20,538 nucleotides of DNA from Dehalococcoidia bacterium (GTDB taxonomy: Bacteria; Chloroflexota; Dehalococcoidia; Dehalococcoidales; Fen-1064): assembly GCA_003153955.1 (NCBI GenBank), contig PMCB01000031.1:17235-37772 (forward strand), written 5' to 3'. Each line of letters starts with the position of its first letter. The stretch's first letter is position 1. Positions 6,157 through 13,211 of the stretch are shown piece after piece. The position numbers and the translations under genes are program-made. The notes beneath the pieces were generated by a model. The model was not told the origin of the DNA, searched no databases, and was given only the letters and a program-made list of their open reading frames with translations.

Positions 6157-7060
6157 TGAATACTCCTGCCAGGATAAAACCGGCCGCAACCAACGCCTGC
6201 GTGGCCAATACCGTCATCACGTTGGCAGCCATTGCCGGGATAAACTTACTTCGGTCGTCATATTTGAACGAACCGTTAATCGCTTTGAAAGCCAGCGGTA
6301 TGGTCAATAAACCGATTAAGGTAAATGCCGGCATGTAATGGGTAATGACCGTGCCGATTATCCACAGGTACATGATAATATTCAATGCCGAATAGAAAAC
6401 AGCGGCGTTCTTTTTCCCGATCGAAATCGGTAACGTGCGGCGTTTGACGGTGATATCGTATTCCGCGTCCGGGAATTCATTTAACAGCAGCAGGTTATGC
6501 ACCAGTATCCCCGAAGGGATAGAGGCCAGCAGCGCTCCCATGGTATATGTTCCGGTCTGGACAAAATAGGCGCCCAGAACGGGCAGCACTCCTAATCCCA
6601 GCCCGGCCGACCATTCGGGATAGCCCATGCGCAGAATAAAAGGCGTGTAAAGGATAATGCTAAGAACAGCAATCACGAGCAAAGGCAGGAGCATCCAGCC
6701 CTGTTCAATCGTGAAAAAGATGCCGATGGGGATAATGATAATCAGGCAGGCGATGCCTGTACACAGCGCCCCTTTTTCCGTAATCAGTCCCGATTGGATA
6801 GCGCCGCTGCCGCCGCTGAACGGGGTGCGCTGCGTTTTGGTATCGAGTTTACTGCGGGAATCGAAGTAATCGTTAAAAATATTGACGCCGGCGTGGGCGA
6901 TGATTAACCCGAAAGTGGCCAGAAAAGCGTAACCGAGATTGAAAGGGCCGCCGAATTCCTGATGCTCATACCAGGCGATGGACGTCCCCAATATTCCCAG
7001 AATAACCGCCAGAATCAGAAAGTTAGGGCGGGCGATTTTCAGGATACCCTTGAATTTCAT
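6146..7060 (-). CDS. menA: UbiA-family prenyltransferase, 1,4-dihydroxy-2-naphthoate polyprenyltransferase (MenA)
   Basis: This 304-residue integral membrane protein has about eight or nine hydrophobic segments. It joins the polyprenyl chain to dihydroxynaphthoate to form demethylmenaquinone, the substrate of the following menG product. The two Asp-rich Mg-diphosphate sites of the UbiA superfamily are visible: GVNIFNDYFDSRSKLDT (residues 58-74) and LNEFPDAEYDITVKRR (193-208). The ATG at 7060 has GAGG at normal spacing. It overlaps menG by 11 bp and follows secG by 106 bp with no evident terminator. Assignment to MenA, not another UbiA enzyme, rests on the YFDSRSKLDT form of motif one and on the adjacent menG. 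Confidence 0.9.
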   Translation of the reverse strand: MKFKGILKIARPNFLILAVILGILGTSIAWYEHQEFGGPFNLGYAFLATFGLIIAHAGVNIFNDYFDSRSKLDTKTQRTPFSGGSGAIQSGLITEKGALCTGIACLIIIIPIGIFFTIEQGWMLLPLLVIAVLSIILYTPFILRMGYPEWSAGLGLGVLPVLGAYFVQTGTYTMGALLASIPSGILVHNLLLLNEFPDAEYDITVKRRTLPISIGKKNAAVFYSALNIIMYLWIIGTVITHYMPAFTLIGLLTIPLAFKAINGSFKYDDRSKFIPAMAANVMTVLATQALVAAGFILAGVFNGH

Positions 7061-7166
7061 GCTTACCTCATAAACAATTTTTGACGCAAATACCGTGTCA
7101 GAAATCTGCCGCCATTTTCCAGGCTGCGCGCGTTTGCATTCAAATAGCAGGACTGATTATTGGGAT

Positions 7167-7388
7167 TCAGGAAGCCCAGAGCATGGACACCATCGACAGG
7201 AGGACAAAAACAATGGTTAACACGATAGTGCCGATGAACAGCCAGCGTTCGATGCCGCGTTTGGTACGGAAGACTGAATCGGATTGTCCGAAAATCCCCC
7301 CGATACCGCCGCCCTTGACCTGAAATAGTATCGCGGTGACCAATGCGACGGCGACAACTATCTGGGTAATTTCCAAAGTAGTTTTCAT
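7167..7388 (-). CDS. secG: Preprotein translocase subunit SecG
   Basis: This 73-residue protein has two transmembrane helices (about residues 5-24 and 47-69) joined by the conserved loop KGGGIGGIFGQSDSVFRTKRG, typical of SecG. SecG is the small auxiliary subunit of the SecYEG channel and assists SecA-driven export. Its ATG at 7388 overlaps the gatB stop as ATGA, so translation is probably coupled to gatB. Confidence 0.95.
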   Translation of the reverse strand: MKTTLEITQIVVAVALVTAILFQVKGGGIGGIFGQSDSVFRTKRGIERWLFIGTIVLTIVFVLLSMVSMLWAS

Positions 7389-8878
7389 TTGTTTGCCCCT
7401 AACTTATTTTTCAGTAATTGGGTTGCTATTTGCGGATTAGCCCGCCCCCTGCTTGCTTTCATAAATTGTCCGACGAGAAACTTCATGGCTGACTCTTTCC
7501 CGGCATTAAAATCCGCTGCCGCCTGAGGATTATCTGCGATAACTTTTTCCGCCATTATTTCCAGTTCGCCGCTGTCACTGATCTGGCTCAATCCTTTCTG
7601 CGCGACGACATCAGCCGCAGATTTTCCGGTATTAAACATTTCTTCAAACACCTGTTTCGCGGCCGGACCGTTGAGGCTGCCTTTATTGATCAAATCAAAT
7701 AACTGACAGAAATGGCCGGGAGTGATTTTTACCTGACTGATTTCCAGGTTACCGGCATTCAGCAGCCGGGTAAATTCCCCCAGCAGCCAGTTGCCGGCCA
7801 GTTTGGCCCGGTTGGTCAGCGGCAGGTCTTCCGGTTTTCCGGTTTTAAGGATAGCTTCGAAATAATCCGCCATCGCTTTGGTGCCGGTGAGCAGATTTGC
7901 GTCATACAAAGATAATCCGAATTCTGTAACAAACCGGTCGCGCCTGGCTTCCGGCAGTTCCGGCAGCAGTGCTTTAACCTCTTCAACCCATTTACGGCTG
8001 ACGGAAAGCGGCGGCAGGTCAGGCTCCGGGAAATAGCGGTAGTCGTGCGCAAATTCTTTGCTGCGCTGCGAAACGGTTTTCCCTTCTGCTTCCACCCAGC
8101 CGCGGGTTTCCTGAACTAAACGCACGCCTTCTTCCAAGGCTTTACGCTGGCGTTGGGCTTCGTACTCCAGCGCCCGGAAAACAGCCCGGAAGCTGTTCAT
8201 GTTTTTCACTTCAACTTTGGTTAGCAGTTTATCCGTGCCCTCCGGCCGGATGCTGATATTGGCATCGCAGCGGAAGCTGCCTTCTTCCATATTGGCCAGG
8301 GACACCCCGATATACTGCAATATGGTGTGCAGTTTCATCAGGTATTGACGGGCTTCCTCCGGGGAACGTAAATCGGGTTCGCCGACTACTTCCATCAGGG
8401 GAACGCCGCTGCGGTTCACGTCCATCAAACTGTACCCTTTGCCGTCGAACGACGTGCGGTGTATCAGTTTGGACACGTCTTCTTCAAGGTGCACACGGGT
8501 AATCCCAATATCTTTCTTCTGTCCGTCGACCTCGATGGTCAGTTTCCCTTTGACGCCGATGGGGGCATCGAACTGGGAAATCTGGTAGCCTTTCATCAAG
8601 TCGGGATAGGGATAATTTTTACGGTCAAATTTGCTGTATTCGGAAACCGTACAGTTCAGCGCCAGCGCGGTCATCATCGTGAATTCCACGGCGCGCCGGT
8701 TAATCACCGGTAAAACACCGGGCATGCCGAGACAAACCGGACAGACATGCGTATTCGGCGGCGTGTTCGCATAATCGGCGCTGCAGCTGCAAAACATCTT
8801 GCTTTTAGTATTAAGCTGCGCGTGTACTTCCAGCCCGATTACGGTCTCATATTTCACTGCGGTGACTGTACTTGCCAT
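7385..8878 (-). CDS. gatB: Aspartyl/glutamyl-tRNA(Asn/Gln) amidotransferase subunit B
   Basis: This 497-residue GatB is the tRNA-binding and kinase subunit of GatCAB, which converts mischarged Glu-tRNA(Gln) and Asp-tRNA(Asn) to the cognate amides. The signature GLEVHAQLNTKSKMFCSC (residues 15-32) and PNTHVCPVCLGMPG (41-54) supply the four-Cys zinc site (C30, C32, C46, C49). DANISIRPEG and the C-terminal YqeY-like domain (PQAAADFNAGKESAMKFLVG) are present. The frame is open a further 92 codons upstream, but those codons have no homology and contain the promoter, so ATG 8878 is taken as the start. No Shine-Dalgarno precedes it; a strong promoter places the RNA start at or next to the ATG. gatA and gatC are not in the window. 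It is the first gene of a probable operon with secG, menA and menG. Confidence 0.97.
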   Translation of the reverse strand: MASTVTAVKYETVIGLEVHAQLNTKSKMFCSCSADYANTPPNTHVCPVCLGMPGVLPVINRRAVEFTMMTALALNCTVSEYSKFDRKNYPYPDLMKGYQISQFDAPIGVKGKLTIEVDGQKKDIGITRVHLEEDVSKLIHRTSFDGKGYSLMDVNRSGVPLMEVVGEPDLRSPEEARQYLMKLHTILQYIGVSLANMEEGSFRCDANISIRPEGTDKLLTKVEVKNMNSFRAVFRALEYEAQRQRKALEEGVRLVQETRGWVEAEGKTVSQRSKEFAHDYRYFPEPDLPPLSVSRKWVEEVKALLPELPEARRDRFVTEFGLSLYDANLLTGTKAMADYFEAILKTGKPEDLPLTNRAKLAGNWLLGEFTRLLNAGNLEISQVKITPGHFCQLFDLINKGSLNGPAAKQVFEEMFNTGKSAADVVAQKGLSQISDSGELEIMAEKVIADNPQAAADFNAGKESAMKFLVGQFMKASRGRANPQIATQLLKNKLGANK

Positions 8879-8884
8879 CGGTTT

Positions 8885-8914
8885 AGTATACCAGTAATAG
8901 ATGGTAGCTGACAA
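8885..8914 (-). promoter_or_regulatory. Strong promoter of gatB, predicted leaderless
   Basis: On the minus strand TTGTCA (8909-8914) and TATACT (8885-8890) are 18 bp apart, with an extended -10 TGG just before TATACT. Only six bases separate the -10 box from the gatB ATG at 8878, so the usual start point falls at the first base of the codon. No ribosome binding site is present. Confidence 0.7.
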
Positions 8915-8953
8915 GAAAATGTAAGGGGCCGTAATATATTCGATTCTGTTTAC

Positions 8954-8982
8954 TTGACTCAATGTGAATAAACAGGTAAAAT
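8954..8982 (+). promoter_or_regulatory. Probable promoter of the small membrane protein gene at 9019
   Basis: TTGACT (8954-8959) and TAAAAT (8977-8982) are 17 bp apart, a near-consensus sigma-70 promoter. The start near 8989 leaves a leader of about 30 nt. It is arranged back to back with the gatB promoter. Confidence 0.7.
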
Positions 8983-9018
8983 GACTCACAAGTTTCACTG
9001 ATATGTATCGGGGAACAA

Positions 9019-9324
9019 ATGTCGGAGCAAACCAGTCGGAATAACAAGGGCGGCATATTGGGCGGAGCAATTGTGTTTGTTTTGCTTTGCGCTCCAACGG
9101 TATTGTCGTCACTTTTTTCGGCCGGCGGGTTCCCTCATAATTTGAAATACGCATTCACCCATCTGACCCAGCTGATTTACATCCCGCCGCTTGCCGCTGC
9201 TTTCTTCGGCTATTCTATCGCTTCCCGGTCGCGTTTCCTGATCATATTTTCATCCTGCCTGACCGTGATTACGTTTTTCTTCATCTTATTTGCCATCAGA
9301 GGAATGTTCGGCAGCATAGCTTAA
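9019..9324 (+). CDS. Small hypothetical membrane protein, three predicted helices
   Basis: I did not recognise a family. The 101-residue product has a polar start (MSEQTSRNNKGG), then hydrophobic segments at about residues 13-34, 48-68 and 73-95, and a short tail ending in IRGMFGSIA. The ATG at 9019 has GGGGAA five bases upstream and a near-consensus promoter 37-65 bp upstream, which supports it as a real gene despite the lack of homology. It is divergent from gatB and lies 122 bp before the crotonase cluster, from which it may be separate because a second promoter-like sequence occurs in that gap. Confidence 0.75.
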   Translation: MSEQTSRNNKGGILGGAIVFVLLCAPTVLSSLFSAGGFPHNLKYAFTHLTQLIYIPPLAAAFFGYSIASRSRFLIIFSSCLTVITFFFILFAIRGMFGSIA

Positions 9325-9353
9325 TTAACGAATTGCAGCGACCTCAGTTGTCC

Positions 9354-9383
9354 TTGATTAAAAGCACTGCCTTAAGGTACTAT
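9354..9383 (+). promoter_or_regulatory. Possible promoter of the crotonase/CoA-transferase cluster
   Basis: TTGATT (9354-9359) and TACTAT (9378-9383) are 18 bp apart, upstream of the ATG at 9447. The match is moderate (4 of 6 in the -10 box). It would give a leader of about 57 nt. Confidence 0.35.
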
Positions 9384-9446
9384 TAATTCATATTGCGAAA
9401 CCCGTAAAATCCATGATATTTTCTGTTTATTTGATGAGGTGATATT

Positions 9447-10223
9447 ATGCCTGAATCAATGGTTTTGCTGCAGAAAAATAACCATATTGCCCGGATCACC
9501 CTCAACCGTCCGGACTATAAAAACGAGATTAACTTGCGGATGGGCCAGGAACTGGACGAAATCTGCCGTCAAATAAATCAGGATAATGACATCTACGTGG
9601 TGATTCTGACCGGATCAGGTAGTGTTTTTTGTAACGGCAGCGAACCGCCAACGGCCGGGAAAAAGCAGTCGCGCGGCGAAGCGGAACCCGCGCAAAAATA
9701 CAATGCCGGCGTGGCTGTTGCCGTCATCGAAAAACCGGTTATCGCCGCTATAAATGGTGATGCTCTCGGGGAAGGTCTGGAACTGGCGCTGGCCTGCGAT
9801 GTCCGGATTGCCGCCCAAAATGCGCGTTTCGGCTTGCCGGAAATCGAGGCCGGTTCGATCCCGTCCGGCGGAGGCACGCAAAGGTTGCCCCGGATTGTCG
9901 GCCGCGGTAAAGCGCTGGAGATGATTCTGACCGGCGAAACGATTGACGCCGCCGAAGCGTTGGAAAACGGTCTGGTTACGAAAATAGTGTCCGCAGAGTC
10001 CTTGATGACTGAAGTTGAGGCCCTGGCCAAAGCCATGGCCGCCAAAGCCCCCGTTTCATTGCGGTATATCAAAGAAGCGATCAACAAAGGTCTCGATCTC
10101 ACCATGGAACAGGGCTTGCGCCTGGAAGCCGACCTTTATTTCTTATTGCATACCACCGGCGACCGCACTGAAGGCATTAAAGCTTTCCAGCAGAAAAGGC
10201 CGCCGGAATTCAAAGGGCAATAA
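9447..10223 (+). CDS. Enoyl-CoA hydratase/isomerase family protein (crotonase), first of two
   Basis: This 258-residue crotonase-fold protein, typical in length, would hydrate or isomerise an acyl-CoA. Both Glu residues used by classical enoyl-CoA hydratase are retained: Glu112 in GEGLELALACDVR and Glu132 in FGLPEIEAGSIPSGGGTQRL. The oxyanion-hole segment is unusual, FCNGSEPP (residues 61-68) where the family usually has FCAGxDL. The reaction could therefore deviate from simple hydration. The ATG at 9447 follows GAGGTGA at good spacing. The next crotonase gene begins 17 bp after the stop, indicating one operon with the CoA-transferase genes further on. Codon choice matches the neighbours. Confidence 0.9.
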   Translation: MPESMVLLQKNNHIARITLNRPDYKNEINLRMGQELDEICRQINQDNDIYVVILTGSGSVFCNGSEPPTAGKKQSRGEAEPAQKYNAGVAVAVIEKPVIAAINGDALGEGLELALACDVRIAAQNARFGLPEIEAGSIPSGGGTQRLPRIVGRGKALEMILTGETIDAAEALENGLVTKIVSAESLMTEVEALAKAMAAKAPVSLRYIKEAINKGLDLTMEQGLRLEADLYFLLHTTGDRTEGIKAFQQKRPPEFKGQ

Positions 10224-10239
10224 TTTTAGCGGAACTGAA

Positions 10240-10959
10240 ATGAGCGATTTTGAAGTAATTATCTACGAAAAAAAAGACAACAAGGGTTATATTACCCTCA
10301 ACCGCCCCAAAGCGCTGAATGCCTACAACATCAAAATGCGGGACGAGTTGTTTGAGGCTTTAAATGCGGTCAATGACGACCCTGAAGTTGCGGTCGTGAT
10401 TCTCAAAGCCGCCGGGGAAAAGGCTTTCTGCGCCGGTGCAGACCTCTCCGAGTTTCTGACTGCTCCGCCGCCGGTCGCGGCTCGCCAGGTCAGGTTCGAG
10501 CGTGATGTCTGGGGGTTATTTTTACAAATTAAAAAACCGATTATTGCTGCGCTGCACGGCTATGTGCTGGGTTCCGGCATCGAGATGGCGATGTGCTGCG
10601 ATATCCGCGTGGCTTCCGACGACGCGAAATTTGGTGTACCGGAGATGGGCCTGGGGATTATTCCCGCCGCCGGCGGCAGCCAGACCATTCCCCGACTCGT
10701 GAGGCGGGGTTACGCGCTGGAAATGCTGCTCTCCGGTCGGTGGATCACCGCCGCCGAAGCTAAAAAAATCAAAATGGTGAACCGGGTGGTGCCGCGCGCC
10801 GAATTGCTCCCGGCAGTGGAAAAAATAGCGGATGTTATCCGGAACCATGACCGGACGGCCTTGACGTGTGCCAAACAGGCAGTTGTCGAGGGACTGGATT
10901 TGCCGTTGTCTCAGGGCCTGGAACTGGAAGCCCGTTTGGCGAATTTACTCCGATATTAG
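10240..10959 (+). CDS. Enoyl-CoA hydratase/isomerase family protein (crotonase), second of two
   Basis: The product is 239 residues starting at ATG 10240 (MSDFEVIIYEKK). The open frame extends 75 codons upstream into the previous gene, but that part is out-of-frame shadow and the homology starts here. Motifs are canonical: FCAGADLSEF (63-72), Glu115 in GSGIEMAMCCDIR, and Glu135 in FGVPEMGLGIIPAAGGSQ. Enoyl-CoA hydratase activity in beta-oxidation or a related acid-degradation route is the simplest reading. The C terminus (LEARLANLLRY) is 10-20 residues shorter than usual, lacking the last segment that often contacts the CoA adenine in hydratases. The Shine-Dalgarno is weak (GGAA), so translation may depend on coupling to the upstream gene 17 bp away. 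Confidence 0.9.
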   Translation: MSDFEVIIYEKKDNKGYITLNRPKALNAYNIKMRDELFEALNAVNDDPEVAVVILKAAGEKAFCAGADLSEFLTAPPPVAARQVRFERDVWGLFLQIKKPIIAALHGYVLGSGIEMAMCCDIRVASDDAKFGVPEMGLGIIPAAGGSQTIPRLVRRGYALEMLLSGRWITAAEAKKIKMVNRVVPRAELLPAVEKIADVIRNHDRTALTCAKQAVVEGLDLPLSQGLELEARLANLLRY

Positions 10960-11044
10960 ATATATTAGATGCGATAAATCGCAAAATATGCTAACGTAAA
11001 TAAATAGCAAACACTGGTACAAATAAGGAGAAAGTTGAGTCACA

Positions 11045-11785
11045 ATGGATAAGGTGTATCAAAAAATCGAGGAGGCAATCGCAGACGTCAATGACGGTGC
11101 GGTGATTGCCATCGGCGGGTTCTTCGCTTGCGGGGTGCCCCGGCTTCTTTTACAGGCATTGATTGACAAAAAAACCAAAAATCTGACACTCACCTGCGGC
11201 TGCGGTCCGATGGTCGGCGCCACTGAAGAATTGAGGGCGTTAGTCAAAAACGGGCAGTTGAAAAAATTAATCGATTCCTACGGGTTGGCCCGCTCCGCAT
11301 CCAAAGGGCGGCAGGACCCGTTTGAGCAGGCAGTAAAAGCCGGAACAATTGAGTTGGAAGTTGTCCCGATGGGCACGCTGGCGGAACGGTACCGCGCGGC
11401 CGCGGCCGGCGTGGCGGCGGTTTATCTTCCCACCGGAGCAGGTTCGATTGTCGAAAAATCGGTAGTCAGCAGCATCGTCGCCAACCGTACCCCCAAGGAA
11501 ACACGCGTTTTCAACGGCAAAACTTACATTCTGGAATATGCACTGAAACCTGATTTTGCTTTTGTGCATGCGCACACTGCCGACAAAGAGGGTAATCTGC
11601 GGTATTCCAAGACGGCGCGGAATTTTAATCCGGTCATGGCCTCGGCGGCTAAGGCTACCATCGTCGAAGCCGAGAATATCGTGGAACCGGGAGAAATCGA
11701 TCCCGATTGTATCCATACCCCCGGCATCTATGTGAAAAGGGTCGTGCAGGTGCCGCGCATCAAAGTCAGAGTTGGAATCGATTAG
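11045..11785 (+). CDS. 3-oxoacid-type CoA transferase, subunit A
   Basis: This 246-residue family I CoA transferase alpha subunit (ScoA/AtoD/GctA-like) carries the glycine-rich CoA-binding region DGAVIAIGGFFACGVPRLLL (residues 17-36). Later family segments such as GTLAERYRAAAAGVAAVYLP and PDFAFVHAHTADKEGNLRY are also present. With subunit B, 15 bp downstream, it would move CoA between an acyl-CoA and a free acid such as acetate, 3-oxoacid or glutaconate; the donor and acceptor cannot be told from the sequence. The ATG at 11045 has AAGGAG 14 bases upstream, a long spacing, and no better in-frame start is seen. The 85-bp gap after the crotonase gene has no terminator, so the four genes probably form one transcript. 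Confidence 0.92.
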   Translation: MDKVYQKIEEAIADVNDGAVIAIGGFFACGVPRLLLQALIDKKTKNLTLTCGCGPMVGATEELRALVKNGQLKKLIDSYGLARSASKGRQDPFEQAVKAGTIELEVVPMGTLAERYRAAAAGVAAVYLPTGAGSIVEKSVVSSIVANRTPKETRVFNGKTYILEYALKPDFAFVHAHTADKEGNLRYSKTARNFNPVMASAAKATIVEAENIVEPGEIDPDCIHTPGIYVKRVVQVPRIKVRVGID

Positions 11786-11799
11786 GAGAAGACAGAAAA

Positions 11800-12480
11800 A
11801 TGGAAAAAGTAAAATTAACGGGCATCCCGCGGGAAATGATCGCCCTGAGAATAAGTAAAGAAATCAAAGACGGCGACTATGTCAACCTGGGTATCGGTAT
11901 TCCCACGCTCATCAGCAACTGGATTGAGGGCCGGGACATCATGCTGCAGGGCGAGATCGGTCTGCTAAAATCCGGGCCGCTGGTCACCGATGAAGAGATG
12001 ATCGACCAGGACTGCATCAACGCCAGCTGCCAGCCGATCATCGAAATTCCGGGCACGATTTATTTTGATATCCTGGAATCTTTCACTATGATCCGCGGCG
12101 GCCGCATGAATCTCGTCGTCATGGGCGCTTTACAGGTCAATGACAAAGGCGATTATGCCGGTTGGGCCAATCCCTCACGCGGACTCGATGTCGGCAATAT
12201 CGGCGGTTCCATGGACCTGGTTGCCGGCGCGGACAGACTGTTCCTGGCAATGGAACATGTCGCTGTTGACGGCAATCCCAAGGTTGTTAAAAAACTGACT
12301 TTCCCCCCGACGACCACCGGTAAGGTAAATATGATTTTCACCGATTTGGCCGTGATGGAAGTAACGCCGAAAGGCCTGCTCCTCAAAGAAGTCGCTCCCG
12401 GCTTAACCGCCAAAGACGTGCAATCGGTCACCGAACCGAAACTCATTGTCAGTCCCGACCTGAAAGAGATTGAGTTCTAG
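11800..12480 (+). CDS. 3-oxoacid-type CoA transferase, subunit B
   Basis: This 226-residue family I CoA transferase beta subunit starts at ATG 11800 behind AGGAG (a longer open frame overlapping subunit A was rejected). Glu52 in LQGEIGLLKSGP lines up with the catalytic Glu that forms the CoA thioester in SCOT-type enzymes. The usual SENG motif reads GEIG here, so the Asn after the Glu is replaced by Ile. Other conserved parts are YVNLGIGIPTLISNW, GALQVNDKGDYAGW, GNIGGSMDLVAGA and MEHVAVDGNPKVVKKL. The gene is followed 33 bp later by a strong terminator, closing the operon. The substrate is unknown; the crotonases in the same operon suggest short or medium chain acyl-CoAs. Confidence 0.92.
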   Translation: MEKVKLTGIPREMIALRISKEIKDGDYVNLGIGIPTLISNWIEGRDIMLQGEIGLLKSGPLVTDEEMIDQDCINASCQPIIEIPGTIYFDILESFTMIRGGRMNLVVMGALQVNDKGDYAGWANPSRGLDVGNIGGSMDLVAGADRLFLAMEHVAVDGNPKVVKKLTFPPTTTGKVNMIFTDLAVMEVTPKGLLLKEVAPGLTAKDVQSVTEPKLIVSPDLKEIEF

Positions 12481-12512
12481 TTTCAGAAATACCGGAAATA
12501 AAGTTCAAACTG

Positions 12513-12544
12513 GAGCCGGGGCATTTAATGCTCCGGCTCTTTTT
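12513..12544 (+). terminator. Rho-independent terminator of the crotonase/CoA-transferase operon
   Basis: GAGCCGG (12513-12519) pairs with CCGGCTC (12533-12539), extended inward through a G/T wobble to GCAT/ATGC, and followed directly by TTTTT (12540-12544). It lies 33 bp after the stop of CoA-transferase subunit B. Confidence 0.9.
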
Positions 12545-12613
12545 GTTTCAAGCAAGGCTTGAGTCCGAAGGTAATCATCTGCAGGATGATGTATAGAAGG
12601 GCGCTGCCCTTCT
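12545..12613 (-). repeat. Hairpin repeat family 2, copy B
   Basis: Read on the minus strand it begins with AGAAGGGC/GCCCTTCT (12595-12613), continues with ATCATC/GATGAT around TGCAG, and ends in CTCAAGCCTTGCTTGAAAC. The order and the last segment match copy A at 738-806. It abuts the CoA-transferase terminator. Confidence 0.5.
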
Positions 12614-12747
12614 AAGTCGGCATGGGCATAATAACACCATATTAGGATCGATCTCGCTTTTAGTTCGACGTTCTCGCTTCCAAATATATACAAATAAAAA
12701 TTAAGTGAAGTAAAGTTTGTGTTAAAGTTCAGTTATGAAAGATAGTT

Positions 12748-12793
12748 GACTATATAGTAGTCATTGACATTTCGAAACGCTTACTATATAGTC
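12748..12793 (+). promoter_or_regulatory. Promoter bracketed by two identical palindromic operator-like sites
   Basis: A perfect -35 TTGACA (12764-12769) and a -10 TATAGT (12787-12792) are 17 bp apart. The 10-bp palindrome ACTATATAGT occurs twice: at 12749-12758, just upstream of the -35, and at 12783-12792, covering the -10. The sites are 34 bp centre to centre, about three helical turns, and with their flanks form a 12-bp inverted repeat (GACTATATAGTA and TACTATATAGTC). This is the geometry of a repressor-controlled promoter. The regulator is not identified and none is encoded nearby. Confidence 0.65.
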
Positions 12794-12798
12794 AGTTA

Positions 12799-12967
12799 CG
12801 TAAACACATAGACATGCAAAATAAAAGGAAAGAGTTAAGACAAAAAAATCTCCCTAAACTAACAAATAAATAGAAGCGATGAACTGTCCTCTATATTTGG
12901 TAACTTTGAAGACAGAGAGTTAATAGTGAAACCGGCTGAAACAAATAATCAGGCCGGTTTTATTTTT
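12799..12967 (+). ncRNA. Candidate small regulatory RNA (about 170 nt)
   Basis: Transcription from the promoter at 12764-12792 would start near 12799 and meet a terminator at 12930-12967, giving an RNA of about 170 nt. The interval has no convincing ORF: an ATG at 12814 opens 19 codons and one at 12880 opens 14, neither with a proper Shine-Dalgarno. Local pairing is possible (CTGTC near 12885 with GACAG at 12911-12915) beside A-rich single-stranded stretches. No known RNA family was recognised. The call rests only on promoter plus terminator and lack of coding, so a very short peptide gene remains possible. Confidence 0.4.
12930..12967 (+). terminator. Rho-independent terminator of the candidate small RNA
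   Basis: AACCGGC (12930-12936) pairs with GCCGGTT (12953-12959), continued by TGA/TCA across one bulged G. A T-rich run interrupted by one A follows (12958-12967). Confidence 0.7.
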
Positions 12968-13001
12968 CCCAGGATGACTTGTGATGATGGAGGCCCCAAA
13001 A

Positions 13002-13211
13002 GTGAAAACAATCCACATTAGTTTCGAATTTAAAAAAGATCATACAACCGTCGGGATGGAGAGAAGTAACGAATACAAGCATAAATACATCATTCTGGAC
13101 GATCAGACATTGACTAGAAAATATGTCGGTACAGACTATATCGAAGATTGGTTTATCTATATCGTGCCCTGCTTTCCGATACATGTGCAAAAAGTTAAAA
13201 TATATAACTGA
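13002..13211 (+). CDS. Hypothetical small protein (doubtful)
   Basis: No family was recognised. A GTG at 13002 lies eight bases after GGAGG (12990-12994) and opens 69 codons; in-frame GTG and ATG codons at 12981-12987 are possible but less well placed. The product is mixed and charged (KTIHISFEFKKDHTTVG near the start, DYIEDWFIYIVPCFPIHVQK near the end) and has no obvious membrane segment or motif. Base composition is more AT-rich than neighbouring genes. A 129-codon open frame runs antisense over it but has no ribosome binding site. It might be a genuine orphan gene, a remnant of a larger gene, or chance. Confidence 0.35.
   Translation: MKTIHISFEFKKDHTTVGMERSNEYKHKYIILDDQTLTRKYVGTDYIEDWFIYIVPCFPIHVQKVKIYN

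Noticed and set aside
8879..9154. A 92-codon upstream extension of gatB
   Set aside because: It has no GatB homology, contains the gatB promoter and overlaps the divergent promoter and gene; the GatB N terminus aligns from ATG 8878.
12814..12873. A 19-codon Lys-rich mini-ORF in the candidate small RNA
   Set aside because: No Shine-Dalgarno precedes the ATG and the AT-rich sequence makes such frames likely by chance; kept only as an alternative in the RNA entry.
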